From Fimenecus sp051881435 (GTDB lineage: Bacteria; Bacillota; Clostridia; Oscillospirales; Acutalibacteraceae), in assembly GCA_051881435.1 (NCBI GenBank), contig JBJEPW010000029.1, positions 1 through 8,579 of the forward strand: a DNA stretch of 8,579 nucleotides, read 5' to 3'. A program made the translations under genes and the position numbers. The notes under the pieces are model-generated. The model did no database searches. It had not been told where the DNA came from and worked only from the letters and a program-made list of their open reading frames with translations. Shown here piece by piece: positions 1-6,316 of this stretch; the stretch's first letter is position 1, and each line of letters opens with the position of its first letter.

Positions 1-2
1 CA

Positions 3-47
3 TAAAAATATGCACCTCCAAAAGTGTCCAACTTTTGGGGTGCATAT
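3..47 (-). terminator. Rho-independent terminator after the Dabb gene
   Basis: Arms at 8-24 and 32-47 pair over 16 bp with a single bulged base (position 17) and a 7-base loop. Read on the minus strand the hairpin is followed by a short U-run (positions 7 to 4). It lies 22 bases beyond the stop codon of the 70-369 gene. On the plus strand no T-run follows, so it acts in one direction and closes the dockerin-Dabb transcription unit. Confidence 0.8.
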
Positions 48-69
48 CAAAATGCTCTGCTTTTATTAT

Positions 70-369
70 TTATTCGTAAATATCAACGGCGCCTCTGCCC
101 TCTGTTACCTTGGCAACATATGCGGCAACCTTTTTATGCTCGGGGTGCACCTTGTATTTTTCCAGCTCCTCGGCGTTTTCTGTTTCAACAACCAACAGAG
201 CGTCAAAGTTTCTTTCGCACTCCACCTGATTTTTCAAAAAGGTAAGTTTTTTAATGTGCGGAACTAAGGGTGGCAATGCTTCAAGCCCGTTTTTTACGAT
301 TTCCACATTTTCCTCCTTGGTTTTACCCTCGGCGTCCTTGAATTTCCACATTACAATATGTTTAAGCAT
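70..369 (-). CDS. Dabb (stress-responsive alpha/beta barrel) domain protein
   Basis: A 99-residue protein that is one complete Dabb domain (dimeric alpha/beta barrel). Seen in the sequence: the typical opening MLKHIVMWKF, a helix around residues 17-31, a strand with LLVVET near 58-63, the conserved HPEHKKVAAYV segment (H75, H78), and a C-terminal AVDIYE like the family's usual V-V-D-Y ending. There is no signal peptide or membrane segment, so it should be cytoplasmic. Family members are small dimers, sometimes ligand-binding or cyclase-like, but most bacterial ones have no known reaction, and none can be assigned here. The ATG start is supported by AAGGA 8 bases upstream. The gene begins 11 bases after the stop of the giant dockerin gene and its Shine-Dalgarno site overlaps that stop, so it is almost certainly cotranscribed and perhaps translationally coupled. 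The family call is firm; the role is unknown. Confidence 0.88.
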   Translation of the reverse strand: MLKHIVMWKFKDAEGKTKEENVEIVKNGLEALPPLVPHIKKLTFLKNQVECERNFDALLVVETENAEELEKYKVHPEHKKVAAYVAKVTEGRGAVDIYE

Positions 370-377
370 AAAATCAG

Positions 378-382
378 TCCTT
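378..382 (-). promoter_or_regulatory. Shine-Dalgarno of the Dabb gene overlapping the upstream stop codon
   Basis: The minus strand reads TAAGGACTGATTTTATG. The TAA stop of the dockerin gene (383-381) supplies the first two bases of AAGGA, with 8 bases to the ATG at 369. Ribosomes finishing the long gene therefore end on the initiation site of the short one, which favours coupled translation. Confidence 0.75.
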
Positions 383-3300
383 ACTTTTGTTTAATTGTAA
401 GCATTCCGTTGCGGTGCAAATCAATGGTAATTGCGTCATACGCATCAACCGCGCCGTCACGGTTAACATCGGCGGCAGATCTGTAAATATCGCCGTCAAT
501 AGTTCCTGCGGCAGTTGCACAGTTTGTTACTGCGCTGTAATCGTAAGCGTCTATAATACCGTCGCCGTTCACATCACCGTAAAGTACAACCGTAACCGTT
601 TCAAAAATAACGGTGGGGTTCTTTAAGGATACGCACTTAACAATACAGCCTGTTCCCACAAGGTCGCTGTTTGACAAAATCTTATTGCCGCGCATTACAA
701 TAATCTGTGCGCCGTCATTCTGAAGCTGACTTTTAAGCTCGGCAACAGTATTTTGTTCTGCATTGAGACCGATAAGACAAGGTAAAGCCTGCGTACGGTC
801 AACGATAAGTCCGATATTTTCATCAACTATGGGCAATATCCGGTTCATTTCAGCCTTTTCAAACCAGACGGAGTATTCAGGTGAAACATAGCTTTCAACG
901 CCTGCGGAATTTACCGCCTTAAAGGTATAAACCGCCTTTGTATCGGTATCAATCGTCAGTATATTGCCGTCGAGGGCGGTCCAACCGCTTCCGTCGGAAT
1001 AGTAATATGTAATTCCGGAGGAATAATTCGGAACGGAAAGCGTAAATACAATAGGTTTATCCGTTTGTGCACCCAAAGCACCCGCAACTCCCACCTGCAA
1101 AATGGGTGTTTGCGACAAATCAACGAAATTATCTACGGTTAAAAGTACTGTTTTAACTTTGCCGTTATTACCCGTAACCGTTACAAGATGATTGCCGTTT
1201 GCCGAAACGGTAAAGGAGGTTTTGTCTGTTATATCGACTCCGTCCATTGTGACCGAAGCAAGACCTGAGGGTCCCACAAAGGTTTCATAGCTTATTTCGT
1301 AAGGTGAGTCTGTAATTTCCGTTACCGCAGGAGTAAAGGTTATGCTCGGCTCGGTGGTATCAATCATAATACGGTAACTGTCGGAAGTTGTGCTCTCTGT
1401 GCCGGCTCCGTTAACAGCCATGAAGGAATATACCGCATTGGTATCTTCTTTGAGAATAAGCTCCGAACCGTCGAACTCATACCAGCCCAAACCGTCGGAA
1501 TAAAAATATGTAATACCCGATAGGCTTTCCTCCTCCGTGGAGAAGTTAAAGCGAGCGCCGTCGGAAGTCCAGCGACCGAAAGTTCCGTCAAATTCCACAC
1601 GGATAACAGGCTTCTGGCGGTCTATTTTAATTGTCTTCTGTACTGTTACACTTTCAAGTCCGGAGTTGCTTATGGCCTTAAACTCATATGTGTGCGTACC
1701 CTCTTGGGTGGCGGTAAAGGTATCCCCTGAAAGCTCCTGCCACTCTGCACCGTCCACGCTTACATAATAAGCGTATATTCCGGAAAATGCCGTGCTTTTC
1801 AAAGTAATTGCCACATCGCCTGCAACCCATGTATCATCTGTATATACAGTTCCGTTATACTTTGCGTTTACAACGACCTTTGACGGAACGGTTGCGTCAA
1901 TTGTGAAGCCCTCGCCCACAGCGACTACGGAGACATTTCCCGCACCGTCGGTTGCGCGAACCTCTGCAAAGCCTTTGAAGTTCGGGTCTTTATAAGGCTT
2001 TGAAGCATCGGAATAAACCGCCCAATCGGAATATGTATCTGTATTTGCGTTGTACCAGCGGTATTCAATGGAGGCTAATCCCGAAACGCCCTCATCCTCG
2101 GCAGAGGCGGAAAGGACAATGCTTTCGTTAAAGAATTTGCCGTAGGAAAGCTCGCTTATAAGCCTTGCAAAGCCGCCCTTGTTCTTATGCTCTACCTCAA
2201 CGGAGTTTATAACAGGTGCAATTTTATCAATATTGGTTATTTTAATTGACTTTTCACAGGAAAGCCCGTTTTCGGCTGTAATCTTAACCGTGTATGTGCC
2301 GTTTTGAGATACGGTGAACGGTGTGAAATTGTCGGTGACATCCGTGCCGTTCAAGGTTACGGATTTAATTCCCGATATGCCCACCGTTAGATTATCAACC
2401 GAAACCGTATAATCCTCGTTTGTAAACTGTGCGACCGAGGGAGTAAGAGTAAAATCGGGTGTTACACCGTCACGGCGAACGGTATATCCCACTGTCGGCT
2501 CACTTTCAATGTTTACAGAGTTTATTGCCTTGAAATAATATGTGTCAGCCGTATTTTCCGATACGGTAAGTACATTTGAACCCATAGCAACCCATTCGGG
2601 ATTGCTGTCTGTTTTATAATAGTATGTTATTCCGTCCATGGGATGAGTTGCGGACAGATTAAATGTGACATCATTGGGAGTCCAGCCGCCTTTGTAACCG
2701 TTCGTATCAACCGTTACAACAGGCGTTCCGTAAATAATTACAGGGAAATACGCCGTTGCAGAAAGTCCCGCATGAGTATATATAACGGGAATTTGCTGCT
2801 CAACATCGAAAAGCGTGGGGTCAAACATATCATCGTCAACAATATAATCCGTTACAATTTCGGACTCTGCGTTGCTGTAATTGGCAGTAACCTCCAAGCC
2901 CTCTAAATCAAGCTCTGTTTCGCCCTCGAAATAGATATAGCGGGGATTTACAAGGTCAATACTCGTCACCTTTTTTGATTCGAGCAAAATGGGGAATACG
3001 CCGCGGTAGGTTTCTCCCGCACGGGTAACGGAAACGAGAATATACTGCTCGTTATCCAATATATTCTGATTTATTTCGGTAACTTCGTAATCGGTGACCT
3101 CAACCGAGAAATCGCTGTCCGACCAGCCGCTTATATCATAATACTGCGCTACATCATTTTTATTGTAGTTAAGAACAACCTTCAAGCCCTCCAAATCAAG
3201 CTCCGTTTCACCCTCAACATAATTTTTTCGGGTTGGAGCGGTTAAGGTGATGCTGTCCGGCTCTAATTCCACAACCTGAATGGTTTTAATATCTTCCACC

Positions 3301-5372
3301 CACGAGCCGTCAACCTTTGTTAAGCCCTCTCTGCCGAAAACATACAAATCGGTTTCGCCTGCCGAAACGCCGGAAACAACACCGTTGTTATCAACCGTGG
3401 CAATCGCGTTCTGCTGATTTCCGCTTGTGCTGTCCCAAGAGCCGGCCCACGGGCGTGCGCCTGCGTCGGTCGGCACTCCCCAGTGAACATTTTTCACCGA
3501 AATACGGGAGGGTGAAAAGGTAGAAGTGTATGTACGGGGGAAATCCTTAATAACATAATCGCTGCCGTAAATCGTGGCGCTCGTCAAGGTGTTTACGCTG
3601 TTACCGCGGATAGTCACCTGAACGCTTTTTGAAATTCCGCCGATTGTTGCAGTAATCGTAACTTTTTTAGTATGGAAAATTGTAAGACCGCCTGCGTCAA
3701 CGCCGTAAACGGCGCCTTTATCGTTGACTACGGCAATGCTCGGGTCGGAAGATGTCCAGACAACGGTTTGCAAAAGCGCCGTATCGTAATCTTCGGGAGT
3801 AATATTATCCACACGCAGGGTTTCAATGGTACCCTCGTAAATATCCGTATCACCTGAAATGGTGAAATCCGTAATCGCGTTACCCGCTGTTACGGTCATT
3901 GAAGTTTCAAGAACCGTATCGCCCTGGGTTGCGCGGGCATAGATTGTCATAATACCGCTCTGCTTCGGAGTTAAAATACCGTCGGCGGTAAGCGTTGCTA
4001 TGCTTGTATCTGCGGGAGTTTCCGCCGTTGCCCAGATTATCTCGTCTGTAAGCGGTTCGGTTATTGCCCACTCACGGAGAACGGAACTGCTTGTATTCAA
4101 GCGGTCGGGAGTTACTTTAATCTGATATTCCGATGATGCATTATTTGGAATAACGGGCTCACCGATAATTTCAATGCTGGAAATCTTTGCGTCAATCAGC
4201 TTGCGGTTTACCGTAACATCAACCGATTTTGATACGCCGCCGATGGTTGCGGTAATCGTTGCTGTTTTGCTGAATGTAAACGCACCGCTTCCGCCGTCCA
4301 AGCCCGTTACCAAACCGCTTTCGTCAACAACCGCTACCGTGGGGTCGGAGCTTTCCCACACAAGGTCGCCCATATATGCACCGGGAGGTGTTAAATCGGT
4401 AATCGCGAGTTGAGTGGTTGCGCCCTCGTCCACCTTTAAAGTACCTGTTATGCTGAAATCCTCAACGGGAAGCTCCGAAGGGTCAACTACCGTAAATGTA
4501 ACCTTATCGGTAAATGAAGAATACAAAGCGCTTTCGGGATTAAGGCGCACCGTTACGGTACCGGGAGATGTAAATGTAACAAGTCCGTCGGAAGAAACAT
4601 TTGCGTGCTTGCCCGATTCCGTATCAAAAATTGTACCGCCCATAGTCCATTTAACGCCCTGCTTCAAACGCACGGGTGTGCAAACACCGTAAAGCTGAAC
4701 CTGTGCGCCCACTGCAACGGTTTTCGGTACGCTGTTTTTATTGGTAATGTGCACCGCAGTAGGCGCAACATCGGCAATTACGCTCTTTGTAACAACAACC
4801 TCTACTGTGTCGGTTGCTAAAACAGAGCCGTCCGCCGCACACATAGTTGCGGTAATTTTAACATTCATATTGTCCAGGGCATTTTGAAGGCTGTCTGCCA
4901 AAGCGTCGCCCGCAATACCGCGCACTATGAGCACAATCATATCGTTGTTCATATCCGCAAGGTCAACGCCCATAGATTCGCACTGTGATTGAATCTGGCT
5001 TTCAATGGCATCTGCCATAGCGTCGCCCACCAACGGCATGGATCGGATATTTTCATCAATCCACTGGTGAATTATAGCTTCTTTGGAGTAATCATAGCCC
5101 GTAACCTTACCGGTATCGTCAACCCCCGCCAAAAGCGGCAGATTACTTTCCCAAGTGACATACGCCCCCTCGGGCACTTCGCCCTCGGCGGTATAGCCTA
5201 ACTGAATTGAGCGGTATTCCTGAACCTCTAACCGCTCCGTAACCTCTGCACCGTCCTTGGTAACAATTAAGGTTACCGAGGCGGCAACTGCTGTAAGGCC
5301 GGGGAAAAGCATAGTCATTACCAGCACTGCCGAGAGTAACAAACTCAATACTTTACTTTCTTTTCTTTTCAA
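381..5372 (-). CDS. Giant secreted multi-Ig-domain protein with C-terminal type I dockerin
   Basis: A 1663-residue exported protein. Residues 1-31 are a signal peptide (KRK, a hydrophobic core, cleavage near AVAA); there is no lipobox cysteine, sortase motif or SLH domain. Big_2-like Ig domains lie at about 32-196, 203-296, 304-389, 396-496, 500-588 and 597-702, with hallmarks such as VWESSDPTVAVVD and ITATIGGVSKSV. Residues 93-170 form a helical insertion in the first domain. Two Big_3-like domains (706-797, 803-881) share GETELDLEGL. Residues 883-1504 are alternating beta modules, 1507-1597 a pre-dockerin module, and 1599-1657 a dockerin with two calcium loops. No catalytic module is recognisable. 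It is probably an extracellular scaffold, adhesin or polysaccharide-surface protein held by a cohesin; that role is inference. The start is TTG: an in-frame TGA lies two codons upstream and GGAG sits 10 bases before it. The Dabb gene follows after 11 bases. Confidence 0.9.
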   Translation of the reverse strand: MKRKESKVLSLLLSAVLVMTMLFPGLTAVAASVTLIVTKDGAEVTERLEVQEYRSIQLGYTAEGEVPEGAYVTWESNLPLLAGVDDTGKVTGYDYSKEAIIHQWIDENIRSMPLVGDAMADAIESQIQSQCESMGVDLADMNNDMIVLIVRGIAGDALADSLQNALDNMNVKITATMCAADGSVLATDTVEVVVTKSVIADVAPTAVHITNKNSVPKTVAVGAQVQLYGVCTPVRLKQGVKWTMGGTIFDTESGKHANVSSDGLVTFTSPGTVTVRLNPESALYSSFTDKVTFTVVDPSELPVEDFSITGTLKVDEGATTQLAITDLTPPGAYMGDLVWESSDPTVAVVDESGLVTGLDGGSGAFTFSKTATITATIGGVSKSVDVTVNRKLIDAKISSIEIIGEPVIPNNASSEYQIKVTPDRLNTSSSVLREWAITEPLTDEIIWATAETPADTSIATLTADGILTPKQSGIMTIYARATQGDTVLETSMTVTAGNAITDFTISGDTDIYEGTIETLRVDNITPEDYDTALLQTVVWTSSDPSIAVVNDKGAVYGVDAGGLTIFHTKKVTITATIGGISKSVQVTIRGNSVNTLTSATIYGSDYVIKDFPRTYTSTFSPSRISVKNVHWGVPTDAGARPWAGSWDSTSGNQQNAIATVDNNGVVSGVSAGETDLYVFGREGLTKVDGSWVEDIKTIQVVELEPDSITLTAPTRKNYVEGETELDLEGLKVVLNYNKNDVAQYYDISGWSDSDFSVEVTDYEVTEINQNILDNEQYILVSVTRAGETYRGVFPILLESKKVTSIDLVNPRYIYFEGETELDLEGLEVTANYSNAESEIVTDYIVDDDMFDPTLFDVEQQIPVIYTHAGLSATAYFPVIIYGTPVVTVDTNGYKGGWTPNDVTFNLSATHPMDGITYYYKTDSNPEWVAMGSNVLTVSENTADTYYFKAINSVNIESEPTVGYTVRRDGVTPDFTLTPSVAQFTNEDYTVSVDNLTVGISGIKSVTLNGTDVTDNFTPFTVSQNGTYTVKITAENGLSCEKSIKITNIDKIAPVINSVEVEHKNKGGFARLISELSYGKFFNESIVLSASAEDEGVSGLASIEYRWYNANTDTYSDWAVYSDASKPYKDPNFKGFAEVRATDGAGNVSVVAVGEGFTIDATVPSKVVVNAKYNGTVYTDDTWVAGDVAITLKSTAFSGIYAYYVSVDGAEWQELSGDTFTATQEGTHTYEFKAISNSGLESVTVQKTIKIDRQKPVIRVEFDGTFGRWTSDGARFNFSTEEESLSGITYFYSDGLGWYEFDGSELILKEDTNAVYSFMAVNGAGTESTTSDSYRIMIDTTEPSITFTPAVTEITDSPYEISYETFVGPSGLASVTMDGVDITDKTSFTVSANGNHLVTVTGNNGKVKTVLLTVDNFVDLSQTPILQVGVAGALGAQTDKPIVFTLSVPNYSSGITYYYSDGSGWTALDGNILTIDTDTKAVYTFKAVNSAGVESYVSPEYSVWFEKAEMNRILPIVDENIGLIVDRTQALPCLIGLNAEQNTVAELKSQLQNDGAQIIVMRGNKILSNSDLVGTGCIVKCVSLKNPTVIFETVTVVLYGDVNGDGIIDAYDYSAVTNCATAAGTIDGDIYRSAADVNRDGAVDAYDAITIDLHRNGMLTIKQK
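402..578 (-). other. Type I dockerin domain (residues 1599-1657)
   Basis: Two EF-hand-like calcium loops are visible: DVNGDGIIDAYD (1600-1611) and DVNRDGAVDAYD (1635-1646). Each is followed by a helix, and a 23-residue linker separates them. Ligand positions 1, 3, 5, 9 and 12 are D/N in both copies. Loop positions 10-11, which determine cohesin choice in known type I dockerins, are A-Y in both halves, so the domain is internally symmetrical. By family knowledge it binds a cohesin outside the cell; no cohesin is encoded in this window. Confidence 0.9.
604..858 (-). other. Pre-dockerin module (residues about 1505-1589)
   Basis: This segment links the last beta module to the dockerin. It contains VAELKSQLQ, a strand IIVMRGNKIL and SDLVGTGCIVKC. 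It resembles the small beta/alpha unit that often sits directly before dockerins in clostridial secreted proteins; this is recollection of a pattern, not a named family hit. It carries three of the protein's eight cysteines (C1532, C1576, C1580). Confidence 0.5.
861..2726 (-). repeat. Block of alternating beta-sandwich modules (residues 883-1504)
   Basis: Two module types can be seen by eye. Type X has a GW or W near its start, a tyrosine-rich centre (GITYYYKTD, GITYFYSDGLGWYEFDG, GITYYYSDGSGWTALDG) and an end like YTFKAVNSAGVES; copies are at about 895-968, 1181-1252, 1267-1340 and 1433-1504. Type Y has FTLTPSV or ITFTPAV, then SGIKSVTLNGTDVTD or SGLASVTMDGVDITD, then FTVS.NG; copies are at about 972-1047 and 1342-1415. 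A further Ig-like unit (1051-1162, with TDGAGNVS) lies between them. The units resemble bacterial Ig-like/OmpL47-type repeats. Confidence 0.65.
2730..3257 (-). repeat. Tandem pair of Big_3-like Ig domains (residues 706-881)
   Basis: The two domains share the core YVEGETELDLEGLKV and YFEGETELDLEGLEV at 718-732 and 814-828, followed by tyrosine/asparagine strands. The coding DNA of this core is also almost the same in both copies (about 2899-2934 and 3181-3216 on the plus strand), which indicates a duplication within the gene. Confidence 0.75.
4863..5096 (-). other. Helical insertion in the first Ig-like domain (residues 93-170)
   Basis: The first domain reads normally up to DDTGKVTG (85-92), where Big_2 domains turn into the strand AGTATITAT. 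Here about 78 residues intervene, rich in helix formers and Asp/Met (SKEAIIHQWIDENIR, GDAMADAIESQIQSQ, GDALADSLQNALDNM), before the domain resumes with VKITATMCAADGS. The insertion includes C131. Its function is not recognised. Confidence 0.6.
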
Positions 5373-5382
5373 AATTCACCAT

Positions 5383-5386
5383 CTCC
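5383..5386 (-). promoter_or_regulatory. Shine-Dalgarno for the TTG start of the dockerin gene
   Basis: GGAG lies 10 bases before the TTG at 5372. A weaker GGTG (5377-5380) lies 4 bases before it. The only ATG nearby (5382) directly abuts GGAG and opens a 9-codon frame that stops at 5353, so TTG is the start that fits. Confidence 0.6.
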
Positions 5387-5407
5387 GAAAATATAAACTA
5401 TCCAAAC

Positions 5408-5428
5408 GATAACTATGTATAGTTTATC
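5408..5428. promoter_or_regulatory. Inverted repeat over the probable dockerin-gene promoter
   Basis: GATAACTAT (5408-5416) and ATAGTTTATC (5419-5428) form an imperfect palindrome around GT with one extra base in the second arm. A third related half-site, ATAAACTATC, lies at 5393-5402. The palindrome covers the predicted -10 region and start of transcription, as an operator would. No regulator can be named. Confidence 0.4.
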
Positions 5429-5449
5429 AAAACACAATAAAATATGCAA
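5421..5449 (-). promoter_or_regulatory. Candidate promoter of the dockerin-Dabb unit
   Basis: On the minus strand TTGCAT (5444-5449) and TAAACT (5421-5426) are separated by 17 bases. A TG one base before the -10 hexamer makes it an extended -10. The -35 match is poor (3 of 6). The predicted start is near 5414, giving a leader of about 40 bases. The call is weak, but no better sigma-A site lies between the tatD terminator and the gene. Confidence 0.35.
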
Positions 5450-5504
5450 TGAACATTTTTACCTTTTTTTGTAAAATTTTTTGTTTCTTATTTGTTATAT
5501 TCAG

Positions 5505-5533
5505 CAAAAGAGCCTCGCGGCAAGCGAGGCTCT
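5505..5533 (-). terminator. Rho-independent terminator of the metG-tatD operon
   Basis: A perfect 10-bp GC-rich stem (5509-5518 with 5524-5533) and a 5-base loop begin 7 bases past the tatD stop. On the minus strand a U-run follows (5509 to 5506). It separates the housekeeping operon from the dockerin gene. Confidence 0.88.
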
Positions 5534-5539
5534 GATGTT

Positions 5540-6316
5540 TTATACAGTTTTTGAAATATTGAATAACTTTCTTGCGTTTTTATCGGTTAAATCAAGAATT
5601 TCCTGCGCCGTAACGCCCCGTAATTCAGCGATTTTTTCCGCAGTATGTGGAATATGCAAGGAATCGCACCGTTTACCCCTGAAAGGTACGGGCGTCATAT
5701 ACGGCGCGTCGGTTTCGATAAGCAAACGGTCATCGGGTACAAATTTTGCCACCTCACAGGGCTTAACGGCATTTTTAAAGGTAACAGCGCCGCCGAGACC
5801 TATATACATACCTATTTTCAAAATTTCCTTTGCCATTTCCACACTGCCCGAAAAACAATGAACAACGCCCTTGGGGGTATGCTTTTTCAATAAATTCAGC
5901 GTGTCCTCATGGGATTCCCTGTCGTGAATTATCACGGGCATATCAAGCTCATTTGCAAGGATTATCTGTTTTTCCAATAATTCAAGCTGAATTTCACGGC
6001 TCTCTTTTTCATAATGATAATCAAGACCGATTTCACCGATTGCCACACATTTTTTATCGGCGGCAAGTGCCTTTATCCTTTCCAAATCGCCGTCACGGTA
6101 TTCATCCTTGTCGAGAGGATGAAAGCCCACGGCGCTGTAAACAAAATCATATTTGTGGGACAGTTCAACGGCAAATTCCGAGGTGGGGATATCTACACCG
6201 CAGCAGACAACACCCGAAATTCCCTTTTCTTTAAAAGAACCGAGCAGTTCGGCACGGTCTGTGTCAAACTGCTCATCGTCATAATGTGCGTGTGAATCAA
6301 AAATGTTGTGATACAT
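5540..6316 (-). CDS. tatD: TatD-family metal-dependent hydrolase/DNase
   Basis: A 258-residue cytoplasmic TIM-barrel enzyme of the TatD family, which are divalent-metal 3'-5' exonucleases/DNases. All expected metal ligands are visible: DSHAHYD (H9, H11), GEIGLDY (E95), VIIHDRES (H131), VVHCFSG (H153) and ETDAPY (D203). The family's GFHP (64-67) and PFRGKRC (211-217) are also present. Length is normal and complete. Its ATG shares one base with the TAA of metG (TAATG), so the two are cotranscribed and probably coupled; GGAG lies about 13 bases upstream, inside metG. In many Firmicutes metG-tatD is followed by rnmV and rsmA; here a strong terminator follows directly, so those genes are not part of this operon. 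The biological substrate of this family in Gram-positives is not settled. Confidence 0.95.
   Translation of the reverse strand: MYHNIFDSHAHYDDEQFDTDRAELLGSFKEKGISGVVCCGVDIPTSEFAVELSHKYDFVYSAVGFHPLDKDEYRDGDLERIKALAADKKCVAIGEIGLDYHYEKESREIQLELLEKQIILANELDMPVIIHDRESHEDTLNLLKKHTPKGVVHCFSGSVEMAKEILKIGMYIGLGGAVTFKNAVKPCEVAKFVPDDRLLIETDAPYMTPVPFRGKRCDSLHIPHTAEKIAELRGVTAQEILDLTDKNARKLFNISKTV

Noticed and set aside
5481..5861. 126-codon open frame on the plus strand over the tatD 3' end
   Set aside because: It runs through the tatD terminator hairpin and is antisense to conserved TatD residues, so it is a shadow of that gene.
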